Counted from the first letter of the stretch, positions 27,291 to 36,279 are shown. The stretch: 64,000 nt of DNA from Pseudomonas sp. RIT409 (GCF_003052515.2 NZ_QARE02000001.1:496001-560000), one strand, 5' to 3'. Notes: generated from the letters alone by a model not told the origin. Translations and numbers: made by a program.

Positions 27291-27324
27291 AAAGCCCCAC
27301 TCGCCCGAAGGCAGGTGGGGCTTT
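27291..27324 (-). terminator. Terminator after piuA
   Basis: AAAGCCCCAC (27291-27300) and GTGGGGCTTT (27315-27324) form a 10-bp stem enclosing a second GCC-CGAA-GGC stem. The minus strand ends in a T-rich tail. Confidence 0.85.
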
Positions 27325-27341
27325 GCGCTCTCACTTGATGG

Positions 27342-29594
27342 TCAGAAGTGGAAGTTCGCACTCATCAGTGCGGTACGGCCGGCGGCCATGTGGGCGTAGT
27401 GCGTGGTGAAGACCTGATCGTAGTAACGCTTGTCGGTCAGGTTTTGCACGTTCAATTGCAGGTCTACGTTCTTGGTCAGGGCATAGGTGGCCATCGCGTC
27501 GTAGCGCCAGTACGACGGTACTTCCACGGAGTTCGCTTCGTTGCCGAAGCGAGAATCCACGAACGTGGCACCACCGCCGACCGTCAGCTTGGGCATCAAC
27601 TCGTAGGTCGACCAAAAGTTGAACGTGTTACGTGGCGTGCTCGGCATGTGGTTGCCTTCATCGGCAGCGTTGCTGGCCTTGACGATTTCGCTTTCCATAT
27701 AGGTGTACCCGCCGTACACCTTCCACTTGCTGGTGAGGTTGCCGCTGTACGTCAACTCGAGGCCATCGACCCGCTGCTCGCCATCGAGCACCTGGAAAGT
27801 GGCGTTGTCAGGGTCAGTGATCCGCGCATTGGTTTTCTCGGTGCGGAACAGGGCCGCCGTCAGCGACAGGTTGTCATCGAAGAAGTCCCACTTGGTGCCG
27901 ATCTCGTAGTTGCGGTTCTTTTCCGGATCGAGGTCGGTGTTGTTGGCCGCAAGCTCCAGGCCACCGTTGCCGCTCGTCTCCCCTGACGGGTTGCTGGAAG
28001 TCGACCAGGCGGCGTAGATGCTCCCGTTCGGCAATGGCTTGTAGGTCAGCCCGACTTGGTAGTTCCACAGTTGGCTGGTGTTCTCGCGCTTGAACGGCCC
28101 GGCGACCGAACCACGGCCCCCCGTGCTGTAACCGCTGGATTCGACATCGTAGTCGTCGTAACGCAGGCCAAGGTTCAACGACCACTGTTCATTGAATTTG
28201 AGCGTATCGAATACGTAGGCCGCGCTGGTCTTGGTATCGGTATCGGTGTAGGCCAGGCTGTCGGTGATGGTCCCGTTCCAGGCATCTTTCGGTGTCGGAT
28301 CGTAAAGGCTGGTGCAGTCGCCTGAACGAATCAGCGCTGCGTTACAGGTCGAGCCGATGGTTCCGCCGCTGGCCGACAGGACGTTGTAGGCCCGGTTGTG
28401 CGTGTCTTGGTAGGAAAATTCGACACCGGTGACCAGGCTGTGCTCGACGAACCCAGTGTTGAACTTCGCTTGCAGGTCCGTCTGGTTGATGAAACCGCTG
28501 GAGGTCGAGTTGCGGCTTTTCGCCGAGCGAGACACCAGGCCACGGGCGACGTTGCCACGGCTGTCATCGGGGTTGGTGACGATGTAGTCCAGCGTCGACC
28601 GGGACATGCGGAAGCTGTTGGACAGGGTCAGGTTTTCGTTCAGGTCGTGCTCGATCCGGAACGTGCCGCTGTCGTTGACGCTCTTGCGGTAGTCACGATC
28701 GGTCAGGCCATAGAAATTGTTTTCATTGACGTGAGCCGGCTTGTCGACCACGTATTTGCTCCGCCCCGGTGTGTTGGTCAGCGGGATGCCATAGTCGGGC
28801 ATGTCATCGGTCGACAGGTGGTAATAGTCGACTTTGACGCGGGTGTCGGTGCCCAGCCCGAAAGCGAAGGACGGCGCAAAGCCCCAGCGGCTGACGTCCA
28901 CGTCGTTGCGACCGGCCACATTGGCGTCATGCTTCATCAAGTTCAGGCGAACGGCGGAGGTGTCGGTCATCTGCTTGTTCAGGTCCAGCGTATAACGCTG
29001 AGTCTGATCGGAGCCGAAGGTGTAGCCACCGTTGTAGGCGTCGCCCAAATGAGCGCCCTTGGTGATCAGGTTCAGGCTGCCGCCGGTGGAACCGGCACCG
29101 GTGAACGCAGAGCCGGGGCCTTTGCTGACCTCGACCGACTCGACATTGAAAATTTCACGGTTCTGCGCGGCGATGTCGCGCATGCCGTCGATGAACACAT
29201 CGCTTTCGGCGTTGAAGCCACGGATGATCGGACGGTCGGCGTTCGGGTTTCCCCCCTCTCCCGCACCGAAGGTGATTCCCGGCGTGGTCCGCAATGCATC
29301 GGCAAGGCTGGTCGCCGCGGTGTCACGGATCACTTGCTGCGGAATGACGGTGACACTCTTCGGTGTCTCGCGCAAAGGGGCCGTGTATTTTTTCGAAGCC
29401 GACTCTTCGGTTCGATAGGTCGTGTCGGCGCGCTCGCCATCAATGGTGGTGGCGCCGATGTTCAGCGCGGTGTCCGAAGACGTGTCTGCTGCCTGCGCCG
29501 CATGGGCCGCTGACATCGCGGCAATGGCGACCCCGACGGCACCCGCGATGGAGCGCTGGGCAAAAACGGATGATGGTTGTGATGAGCGCGACAT
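27342..29594 (-). CDS. piuA: TonB-dependent siderophore receptor PiuA
   Basis: A 750-residue outer-membrane receptor. The signal peptide (RSIAGAVGVAIAAMSAAHAA) precedes a plug domain (RETPKSVTVIPQQVIRDT, NVESVEVSKGPGSAFTGAGS), and the barrel ends with KRYYDQVFTTHYAHMAAGRT and terminal F-H-F. The start at 29594 has GGAAGGAAA upstream; the longer frame to 29690 would bury the signal peptide. In P. aeruginosa PiuA takes up siderophore-antibiotic conjugates and catecholate iron. Fur control is supported by a box 44 bp upstream. Confidence 0.94.
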   Translation of the reverse strand: MSRSSQPSSVFAQRSIAGAVGVAIAAMSAAHAAQAADTSSDTALNIGATTIDGERADTTYRTEESASKKYTAPLRETPKSVTVIPQQVIRDTAATSLADALRTTPGITFGAGEGGNPNADRPIIRGFNAESDVFIDGMRDIAAQNREIFNVESVEVSKGPGSAFTGAGSTGGSLNLITKGAHLGDAYNGGYTFGSDQTQRYTLDLNKQMTDTSAVRLNLMKHDANVAGRNDVDVSRWGFAPSFAFGLGTDTRVKVDYYHLSTDDMPDYGIPLTNTPGRSKYVVDKPAHVNENNFYGLTDRDYRKSVNDSGTFRIEHDLNENLTLSNSFRMSRSTLDYIVTNPDDSRGNVARGLVSRSAKSRNSTSSGFINQTDLQAKFNTGFVEHSLVTGVEFSYQDTHNRAYNVLSASGGTIGSTCNAALIRSGDCTSLYDPTPKDAWNGTITDSLAYTDTDTKTSAAYVFDTLKFNEQWSLNLGLRYDDYDVESSGYSTGGRGSVAGPFKRENTSQLWNYQVGLTYKPLPNGSIYAAWSTSSNPSGETSGNGGLELAANNTDLDPEKNRNYEIGTKWDFFDDNLSLTAALFRTEKTNARITDPDNATFQVLDGEQRVDGLELTYSGNLTSKWKVYGGYTYMESEIVKASNAADEGNHMPSTPRNTFNFWSTYELMPKLTVGGGATFVDSRFGNEANSVEVPSYWRYDAMATYALTKNVDLQLNVQNLTDKRYYDQVFTTHYAHMAAGRTALMSANFHF

Positions 29595-29632
29595 TTTCCT
29601 TCCCCAAGGAACGTTTGAGGTCGCGGAATATA

Positions 29633-29656
29633 GATGGGAATCATTTGTATTCGCAG
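29633..29656 (-). promoter_or_regulatory. Putative Fur box upstream of piuA
   Basis: GATGGGAATCATTTGTATTC with GC following closely matches the Pseudomonas Fur pattern AATGAGAATCATTTGCATT. It shares GAATCA-N-T-N3-ATTCGC with the site before piuC. Confidence 0.7.
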
Positions 29657-29741
29657 AAAACTTACATTCTTTACATTTTTCGGGTTCCACTTCTTGCCCG
29701 TCTCATCCGTGCCGGTGCGCACCAGGTTTTACACAGGCAAT

Positions 29742-29762
29742 AAGAATCACTAACATTCGCTA
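29742..29762 (+). promoter_or_regulatory. Putative Fur box upstream of piuC
   Basis: GAATCACTAACATTCGC (29744-29760) matches 12 of 17 bases with the piuA box core and lies 30 bp before the piuC ATG. Confidence 0.55.
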
Positions 29763-29789
29763 CCTTTTCCGCTGCCGAGTGGCCACGCC

Positions 29790-30470
29790 ATGCTCTTACA
29801 CATTCCCGGTTTGTTCACCCGCGAGGAAGTGCTGCGTATCAGGGAGGCACTGGAGCGGACCGAGTGGGCGGACGGCAGAATCACGGCCGGCCATCAGTCG
29901 GCCAAGGCCAAGCACAATCTGCAGTTGCCCGAAGGTCACCCCCTTGCAGCCGAGATAGGCACCGCATTGCTGGAGCGTTTGTGGCAGAACCCGCTGTTCA
30001 TGTCCGCCGCGCTGCCGCACAAGGTATTCCCCCCGTTGGTGAACTGTTACACCGGAGGCGGCAGTTTCGATTTCCACATCGATAACGCCGTGCGCCAGGC
30101 CAGAGGCGGCGTCGAACGCGTGCGCACCGACCTGTCATCGACGCTGTTTTTCAGCGACCCAGATGACTACGACGGCGGTGAACTGGTCATTCAAGATACC
30201 TTCGGCACGCGCTCGATCAAGCTGCCGGCCGGCGACATGCTGCTTTACCCTTCCACCAGCCTGCACAAGGTCAACCCAGTGACGCGCGGCGCTCGCTATG
30301 CGTCGTTTTTCTGGACCCAAAGCCTGGTGCGTGACGACGGTCATCGCACGCTGCTTTTCGAAATGGACACGGCGATCCAGCAACTGACCCGCGATGTGCC
30401 CGAGCACCCGGCGCTGATTCAGCTCACCGGCACGTATCACAACCTGTTGCGACAGTGGGTAGAGGTCTGA
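29790..30470 (+). CDS. piuC: PKHD-type Fe(II)/2-oxoglutarate oxygenase PiuC
   Basis: A 226-residue dioxygenase. The iron ligands are visible as H96-x-D98 in SFDFHIDNA and H159 in TSLHKVNPV, with the 2-oxoglutarate-binding R169 in GARYASFFW. PiuC is co-regulated with the PiuA receptor, and its substrate remains uncertain. Divergent from piuA, with a Fur-like box between, and followed 3 bp later by the Sel1 gene. Confidence 0.94.
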   Translation: MLLHIPGLFTREEVLRIREALERTEWADGRITAGHQSAKAKHNLQLPEGHPLAAEIGTALLERLWQNPLFMSAALPHKVFPPLVNCYTGGGSFDFHIDNAVRQARGGVERVRTDLSSTLFFSDPDDYDGGELVIQDTFGTRSIKLPAGDMLLYPSTSLHKVNPVTRGARYASFFWTQSLVRDDGHRTLLFEMDTAIQQLTRDVPEHPALIQLTGTYHNLLRQWVEV

Positions 30471-30473
30471 CCG

Positions 30474-31271
30474 GTGAACTGGACGCTGCGACGCGAAGAT
30501 GTACTGGACGGCGAGCACCTGCGGGCCATGCTCAATGACAATCCGGCGAGCGCGGCACGAGCCATTCTGATCGCGGCGCAGCAAAACATAGTCGACGCTC
30601 AAGCACTGCTTGGCCAGATTCTGCTGGATGGCAGTGGCATCGAGCAGGACGCGGCGCTGGCACTGACCTGGTTTGAGATCGCCGCGCGCAACGGCCACGC
30701 CATGGCCTCCAACATGGCCGGACGTTGCCATGAGCACGGCTGGGGTTGCAAGCCCGACGCTGCCAGGGCCGCCGAACACTATCGACGCGCTGCCGAGGCC
30801 GGGCTCGACTGGGGGTTCTACAATTACGGCAATCTGCTCGCCACGGGGCGAGGCGTGAACAAGGACCAGGCTCGCGCACTGGCCTGCTATCGCAAAGCAG
30901 CGCATCTGGGCCACGCAAAGTCCATGAACATTCTGGGCCGTTATCTGGAACAGGGGTTGTGCTGCGAGCGAGACCTGTCGGGCGCTCATGAGTGGTATCG
31001 GCGCTCCGCGGAAGGAGGAGACTTCCGCGGGCAATTCAGCCATGCGGGCGTACTTGCCGATCAAGGGCGCATCACACAAGCCATTCACTGGTTCGAAGCC
31101 GCTCTGCATGTTGGCAACCTCAATTTTTTGCGGGTCAGCCGCAAGGCACTCCTGGACGCCTCTCACCCGGACATTCGCTCACTGGCCCTGGCTTACCATC
31201 AGCGCGCAGCGCAGTTGGGTAATGATGAGGATATCGCCGAATACCAGCGGATCATCCGCTCACGCCGTTGA
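30474..31271 (+). CDS. Sel1-repeat (TPR-like) protein
   Basis: A 265-residue protein with GTG start, made of Sel1-like repeats: DAQALLGQILLDGSGIEQDA, AMASNMAGRCHEHGWGCKPD, WGFYNYGNLLATGRGVNKDQ and AKSMNILGRYLEQGLCCERD. It lies 3 bp after piuC, so it is in the same transcript, the order known in P. aeruginosa (PA4515-PA4516). Such repeats mediate protein-protein contacts; no enzymatic motif is seen and no signal peptide is obvious. Confidence 0.88.
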   Translation: MNWTLRREDVLDGEHLRAMLNDNPASAARAILIAAQQNIVDAQALLGQILLDGSGIEQDAALALTWFEIAARNGHAMASNMAGRCHEHGWGCKPDAARAAEHYRRAAEAGLDWGFYNYGNLLATGRGVNKDQARALACYRKAAHLGHAKSMNILGRYLEQGLCCERDLSGAHEWYRRSAEGGDFRGQFSHAGVLADQGRITQAIHWFEAALHVGNLNFLRVSRKALLDASHPDIRSLALAYHQRAAQLGNDEDIAEYQRIIRSRR

Positions 31272-31546
31272 TCAACGAGCAAACCTCCCTTTTTCGCCAG
31301 TCGACTGCACATCTTCGTTCAGGATTAGATGAGCGCATATTTCACCACCTCTTACATACACTTAAAATACAAAGACTTAGCATTACGTAAAAAATAGTAT
31401 TGGAAAGTTCCTACAGCTAAAGTTCGCATTTCCACTTTGACGCCTTCAGCCTAGATACCTAATCTTCCCTCCCGTGCAGCGCAGTTTTAAAAGGACGCCG
31501 CGCGTGCACTTTCACAGGCAATTAATTACATATCATTAAAGGATTA
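31272..31546. other. AT-rich gap upstream of the xaxA-like gene
   Basis: No gene. From about 31330 the sequence is strikingly AT-rich (ACATACACTTAAAATACAAA, GTAAAAAATAGTATTGGAAA) against the GC-rich surroundings. It marks the left border of the acquired toxin locus and must contain its promoter. AAAGG precedes the first ATG by 4 bp. Confidence 0.5.
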
Positions 31547-32743
31547 ATGATCATGCCTCAAAGCATTAAATCTTTACCCGAGAGTGCCGCCACTGATCCG
31601 GCACTGTTGTTTCACTCTTCCGTTGGTGAAGAAAGCGACACCACGCGCAGTGGTGGTTTGATTCTGACGAAAGATCAAATCAAGCATCTAAAACACTATG
31701 AAATCAAAGGGCTGGCGCTTCCCACGCAACTCGATGACGTGATTGCCTACCTCGGGTATGAGACCGGGGCCGGCCGAGGACTCGAAGCAGTCGACTTTCA
31801 AGGCTCATTTACCCTCATCCATGATCATGCCAGTTTATGGAACCCATTGAGGACGGACTTGCTGACCGTTAGTGACAAACTCGTCGTGTTTGCAGGTTTA
31901 ATGCAAGTCTACGGCGACAGCATGATGGAAGTGTTTGATGATGTCCGAGCGCTGGGCCTGGTCGAAAAATACGATATCAAAACCCTCGAAGAGCTGCGCA
32001 AGGTTGAACTGCAACTCGGCCATCGATTCCCAGGCATCGAACAAGCTGACCGAGAGGATCTTGGATATTTCCTGAACCGAATTCTGGAGAAGGTCCGCGA
32101 ACGAGAGTCTGAGGCGAATGCCATCAAAAACCGCCTGGATGACTTCGGAAAACAACTGGCCAATCGCGTGGCGCCGGAAATAAAACTGCGATTGGCTTGC
32201 ATTGACAATAACGCGCTGAACACTGAAATCGCGGCATTGCAAAAGAAAATCGATGAGCGCGCCACCGCCATCGAGGAAAAGAACAAAGAGTACAAACAAC
32301 TGGTCAAGGAAGCGATCGGAAGTGTAGCCGCGGGCGGCTTGATCTTGATGATCTACACCAGCGTGCAAGCTGAAAAAGTGCGCAAGGAACGCAATAAATT
32401 GCGGAGTGAGCAACAAGCCGATATTGCCTTCATGGAACAGAAAAATCGGATTCTGGCGTCGCTGGGCCGGGTACGCATGGATTTGCAAGACCTTGACCTG
32501 ATCGTGATCGATGCGGATATCGCCACCAAGAACCTGATTACCGTCTGGAACAAGCTTGCCACTTTCATTGCCGAGTCCAGCATGCAGGTCAACGGAATCC
32601 ATGACGGGCTGTCCATGCGCCGCTTCAAGAACCAATTCAACCTCGTGGTCACGCCGTGGGCGACTATCGAAGTCGATGCCAAAAAATTACTGAACGTGTT
32701 TGCAGAAGCAGACCGTGAATTCAGAGCCGAATACGGAGTTTAA
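31547..32743 (+). CDS. xaxA: XaxA/YaxA-like subunit of a binary alpha-pore-forming cytotoxin
   Basis: A 398-residue protein of the alpha-xenorhabdolysin A family. It has an N-terminal GGLILTKDQIKHLKHYEIKG block, long helices (EKVRERESEANAIKNRLDDF, EIAALQKKIDERATAIEEKN) and one hydrophobic stretch at about 256-275 (AIGSVAAGGLILMIYTSVQA) inside a coiled-coil rod, as in XaxA and YaxA. It has no signal peptide. Together with XaxB it should assemble on target membranes into a pore; known homologues kill insect and mammalian cells. A second start (MPQS) at 31553 is equally possible. The gene ends 1 bp before the xaxB start. Confidence 0.88.
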   Translation: MIMPQSIKSLPESAATDPALLFHSSVGEESDTTRSGGLILTKDQIKHLKHYEIKGLALPTQLDDVIAYLGYETGAGRGLEAVDFQGSFTLIHDHASLWNPLRTDLLTVSDKLVVFAGLMQVYGDSMMEVFDDVRALGLVEKYDIKTLEELRKVELQLGHRFPGIEQADREDLGYFLNRILEKVRERESEANAIKNRLDDFGKQLANRVAPEIKLRLACIDNNALNTEIAALQKKIDERATAIEEKNKEYKQLVKEAIGSVAAGGLILMIYTSVQAEKVRKERNKLRSEQQADIAFMEQKNRILASLGRVRMDLQDLDLIVIDADIATKNLITVWNKLATFIAESSMQVNGIHDGLSMRRFKNQFNLVVTPWATIEVDAKKLLNVFAEADREFRAEYGV

Positions 32744-32744
32744 A

Positions 32745-33743
32745 ATGAACAGCATTACTTACCTGCCCGCCAGCATCGAGTATCCGGCATTGGACGCCGT
32801 CACGCTTCGCCTATCTTCGAATGGCGCACGCGATGCCACCGTTACCGTTAAACATCTTTTCCTTCAGACCGACTACTTGCCCACCCTTCACAATAATGTG
32901 GTTCGGGTCGACACAGCCATACGCGAAGCGCATTTCAAAGCACGGGAGGTCGTGCTGGAGTTGAATACCAAGATCGGTATCAATGTACCGGTGCTCAGGG
33001 AGTATCAACAGGAGTTGCAGGATGCTAATGGTGTGGACGAAGCTGAAATTCGCGAGGACATCCAACATCAGCTCGATAAAATCCTGGCTGCAGTGGCTAA
33101 GGGGGGCGCCGTGCTTGGTCGCCTGCACTCGCCCTTGACAGCGTCACCTGTCCCCGACGCCACGGAACAATACATGTCGCAATTGGCAGCGGATCAGGAG
33201 CGCCTGCCGGCTGAAATCCAGGAGATCAAGCAACGACAAGCGAATCTGGAACAGAAGCGGCAGACGCTGACCGAAGCCATGGCGCTGATCGAGTCCAAAA
33301 GTTTCGCTCAGGTCGGCAAAGAGACGATGCTGGACGCCAAGGCAATTTCGCAGTTGGCCATGGCGACGCCAGAGGTTGCAGTCCTGGATCAAGCGATTGA
33401 ACTGGCCCGACAAACCATGGAGAAAATCGAGTCGCTGGTGAATTACCTGGGGCTGATGGAAGCACGCAACACCATTCGCAGACAAATTACCGGTTTAGTG
33501 AACGATATCGCGGCCAAACAAAGTGAGCTCCGCCTGACGGTGCTCAAAGGTGACCTGATCAACGCCAGCCTTGGATTTGAAACCCACCGTGTTCGGTTCG
33601 TCGGCGAACTGGAAAAAATCATCGTGTCCGTTGACACCTTTCTTGCGGCATACAACAAAATCAGCACAGCGGACAGCAGCCAGGTGGCGCAATTCGGCGT
33701 GGACGCCGAAGCGCTGGCCAAGCATTTGTACGTGATGGGCTGA
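32745..33743 (+). CDS. xaxB: XaxB/YaxB-like subunit of the binary cytotoxin
   Basis: A 332-residue, mostly helical protein matching the XaxB partner: a long coiled coil (LAADQERLPAEIQEIKQRQA, NLEQKRQTLTEAMALIESKS) and no signal peptide. GGAG near 32735, inside the end of xaxA, is its ribosome-binding site, so the two subunits are translated together in equal amounts. A 14-bp hairpin follows the stop. Confidence 0.87.
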   Translation: MNSITYLPASIEYPALDAVTLRLSSNGARDATVTVKHLFLQTDYLPTLHNNVVRVDTAIREAHFKAREVVLELNTKIGINVPVLREYQQELQDANGVDEAEIREDIQHQLDKILAAVAKGGAVLGRLHSPLTASPVPDATEQYMSQLAADQERLPAEIQEIKQRQANLEQKRQTLTEAMALIESKSFAQVGKETMLDAKAISQLAMATPEVAVLDQAIELARQTMEKIESLVNYLGLMEARNTIRRQITGLVNDIAAKQSELRLTVLKGDLINASLGFETHRVRFVGELEKIIVSVDTFLAAYNKISTADSSQVAQFGVDAEALAKHLYVMG

Positions 33744-33758
33744 TGTTCTGACAAACGA

Positions 33759-33788
33759 ATACCGGAACGACAACTGTCGTTCTGGTAT
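33759..33788 (+). terminator. Hairpin between xaxB and the third gene
   Basis: ATACCGGAACGACA (33759-33772) pairs with TGTCGTTCTGGTAT (33775-33788), 14 bp with one G-T pair. It has no T tract, so it may only partly stop transcription and so lower the third gene's dose. Confidence 0.6.
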
Positions 33789-33807
33789 CCCCTTATCGAG
33801 ACACTGT

Positions 33808-34611
33808 ATGACCATCACTTCTATCAGCCAGACTCAACTGGACGATATTGACGCCTGCATGGTGTACCTCGCTACGCTGAACGCGAAACTCAGGGACTTC
33901 AGTTTCCACCTCGAATCGGGCTCGAATTACCGAGTCAAACGGGCCGTTGTGTTGCCGGTAAGAAAACTGGAAAGACTCAACACTTCATGGAACATGAAGG
34001 CAAGCCCGGGGCTGTTCAGGCACATGCGAGATTTTGTGCAGGAGGGATTGGATTTTCTCAACTATTTGGTCGAGCAAAGTGCAATAACAGGCGGCTCCCG
34101 TACCGAGGCTGCAGCCCACAGATGGAACAATATTCCCTCGCCCCCCCTTCCTTTGCCCCAATATGCCAGTGGGTCCATGGACAACTGCCTGGCGTGGCTG
34201 GAGCACCATAGGCATTGGGTCTGGCAGCTTGCAGAGATAAGTCAATTCGCCCTGTCGACCTACCAAGGCATGCGAACCACCCTCTACAGCAGCCTGACGC
34301 GGGTGATCGACTTCATGTCGCTTAATCGGCAACTGGCTGTTTTGAACAATCCGGCGCATCAGGGCATTGCACGAGCAGCCGCAATTGAAGCAGAAGCGCG
34401 TCGGCATTACGCATTTGCCATGAGCGGCATTGCCGATTTTCTCGTAATGAACCAGCGCATTACCCTCCTGCTCAATCAGGCCCATAAGTCGTTCAATGTT
34501 CTCGACGGCCAAAGTAGCGTAATCAGAGCGGTCGCCCATCTCCGGCTGATCATGATTGAACTTGAACAAGCACGTCGCCATTGTGATGAGGTCGCCAGCC
34601 TTCGAGGCTAG
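33808..34611 (+). CDS. Unrecognised helical protein encoded with XaxAB
   Basis: A 267-residue protein without signal peptide, probably all-helical (ISQTQLDDIDACMVYLATLN at the N terminus; HLRLIMIELEQARRHCDEVA at the C terminus). The middle has a proline-rich stretch (IPSPPLPLPQYASGS). I recognise no family. It shares strand and spacing with xaxAB and is bounded downstream by a terminator, so it belongs to the toxin locus. Options are an immunity or neutralising protein, a chaperone, or an extra toxin subunit. The predicted helical content would suit a protein that packs against the XaxB rod. Confidence 0.75.
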   Translation: MTITSISQTQLDDIDACMVYLATLNAKLRDFSFHLESGSNYRVKRAVVLPVRKLERLNTSWNMKASPGLFRHMRDFVQEGLDFLNYLVEQSAITGGSRTEAAAHRWNNIPSPPLPLPQYASGSMDNCLAWLEHHRHWVWQLAEISQFALSTYQGMRTTLYSSLTRVIDFMSLNRQLAVLNNPAHQGIARAAAIEAEARRHYAFAMSGIADFLVMNQRITLLLNQAHKSFNVLDGQSSVIRAVAHLRLIMIELEQARRHCDEVASLRG

Positions 34612-34625
34612 ATCGAACCCAATAA

Positions 34626-34652
34626 AAAAGCCCGCGATCAATCGCGGGCTCC
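34626..34652 (-). terminator. Terminator after speC
   Basis: AGCCCGCGAT (34629-34638) pairs perfectly with ATCGCGGGCT (34641-34650), followed on the minus strand by a T run. It may also stop transcripts coming from the toxin locus. Confidence 0.85.
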
Positions 34653-34670
34653 TCGGTACCTCGATCCGTC

Positions 34671-35834
34671 TCAGATGTAGAAAGACTTCAACGGCGGGAA
34701 GCCATTGAACTCAACAGCGCTGTAGCTGGTGGTGTAGGCACCTGTGGAGAGCCAGTACAGGCGATCACCGATGGCCAGGTTCAGCGGCAAGCCGTATTTG
34801 TAATTTTCGTACATGATATCGGCGCTGTCGCAGGTTGGGCCGGCGATGACCACTTCTTCGACCTCACCCTTCTTCTCAGTCCAGATCGGAAACTTGATGG
34901 CTTCGTCCATGGTTTCGATCAGGCCAGAGAACTTGCCCACATCGGTGTAAACCCAACGCTCGACGGCGGTGCGGGATTTGCGGGCGACCAGCACCACTTC
35001 ACTGACCAGGATACCGGCGTTGGCGATCAACGAACGGCCCGGTTCCAGAATGATTTCCGGCAGGTCATCGCCGAAGTCTTCTTTCAGGAAGCGAATGATT
35101 TCTTCCGCGTAGGTTTCCAGGCTGTTGGTACGGGTGATGTAGTTGGCCGGGAAGCCGCCACCCATGTTGATCAGCTTCAGTTCGATGCCGTCTTCTTCTT
35201 TCAGACGCTCGAAGATCACCTTCACTTTGGCAATCGCGGCGTCCCATACGCTGATGTCGCGCTGTTGCGAACCGACGTGGAAGGAGATCCCATAAGGCAC
35301 CAGGCCCAGGTCACGCGCCAGGATCAGCAGGTCCATGGCCATGTCGGTCTGGCAACCGAACTTGCGTGACAGTGGCCAGTCGGCAGTGGTCGAGCCTTCT
35401 GTCAGGATGCGTACGTAGACTTTCGAGCCCGGCGCGGCCTTGGCGATGTTGCGCAGGTCGGCTTCGGAGTCGGTCGCGTACAGGCGCACACCCTTGTCGT
35501 AGAAGTAACGGATGTCCTTGGATTTCTTGATGGTGTTGCCGTAGCTGATGCGTTCCGGGCCAACGCCGCGGCCCAGCACTTTGTCCAGCTCATAGATCGA
35601 GGCGATGTCGAAGCTCGACCCTTTCTCTTTGAGCAGGTCGATGATTTCGACGGCCGGGTTGGCCTTGACTGCGTAGTAAACCTTGGCGAATTCGAAACCG
35701 GCGCGCAGGTCATCGTAGGCCTGGGCGATCATCGCGGTATCGATGAGCACGAACGGGGTTTCTTGCTTGTCGGCGAACGCCTTCATTTTGGCGAAGGTGT
35801 TTTTCTCGAAATAGTCTTCGACCTGAATCGACAT
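34671..35834 (-). CDS. speC: Ornithine decarboxylase (fold III)
   Basis: A 387-residue PLP enzyme of the alanine-racemase-fold decarboxylases, making putrescine from ornithine. The PLP lysine is K57 in YYAVKANP. Also visible are SFHVGSQQRD, INMGGGFPANY (PLP phosphate site), LEPGRSLIANAG and the catalytic-cysteine motif GPTCDSADIMYENY. The length and motifs fit speC (PA4519 in P. aeruginosa), which lies at the corresponding place. Confidence 0.95.
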   Translation of the reverse strand: MSIQVEDYFEKNTFAKMKAFADKQETPFVLIDTAMIAQAYDDLRAGFEFAKVYYAVKANPAVEIIDLLKEKGSSFDIASIYELDKVLGRGVGPERISYGNTIKKSKDIRYFYDKGVRLYATDSEADLRNIAKAAPGSKVYVRILTEGSTTADWPLSRKFGCQTDMAMDLLILARDLGLVPYGISFHVGSQQRDISVWDAAIAKVKVIFERLKEEDGIELKLINMGGGFPANYITRTNSLETYAEEIIRFLKEDFGDDLPEIILEPGRSLIANAGILVSEVVLVARKSRTAVERWVYTDVGKFSGLIETMDEAIKFPIWTEKKGEVEEVVIAGPTCDSADIMYENYKYGLPLNLAIGDRLYWLSTGAYTTSYSAVEFNGFPPLKSFYI

Positions 35835-35952
35835 GCGGCGGGTACTCCTGTTGGCAAACGGATTAAAACAATGGGTGCGAGCCTCGAGCTCATGAACGTC
35901 CTCCGTATCCCCACTTTGGTTCGCCTACTTCCCAAGGCCGTTGACCGAAAGC

Positions 35953-35988
35953 AAAAAGGCCATCCGGTGGTGCACCCCCGGTGGCCTT
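35953..35988 (-). terminator. Terminator after the opuC operon
   Basis: AAGGCCA-T-CCGG (35957-35967) pairs with CCGG-TGGCCTT (35978-35988) and leads into TTTTTGC on the minus strand. It lies about 300 bp after opuCA and 120 bp before the speC ATG, so a role as speC leader attenuator is a second possibility. Confidence 0.65.
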
Positions 35989-36186
35989 GCTGTCTCGTCG
36001 TCAGTACTTGAGCCGGATGGATCGTTTCCAGCATGGACGTTCGGCGCGAACTTTAGGACCTGAGGGGCTGGAGATCAACAAAAAATGTCGCGTTTCTGCC
36101 CGTTTTTGCCAGACGGACAGGCGTGCTCGTTCACTCACCCTGTAGTAACCGACCGATATGACAAAACGATGTTCCCGCAGATCCCA

Positions 36187-36279
36187 ATTGTAGGAGCGCG
36201 CTTTCCCGCGATTGCGGTGTGCCAGACAGAACATTCGTCACAGGCAAAATGCAATCGCGGGCAAGCGCGCTCCTACAAT
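36187..36279. repeat. REP inverted pair
   Basis: ATTGTAGGAGCGCGCTTTCC at 36187 is mirrored by GCAAGCGCGCTCCTACAAT ending at 36279. Confidence 0.85.

Noticed and set aside
36187..36279. Paired inverted repeats as CRISPR or mobile element ends
   Set aside because: These match the REP doublets seen at several other gaps; there is no array of spacers and no transposase nearby.
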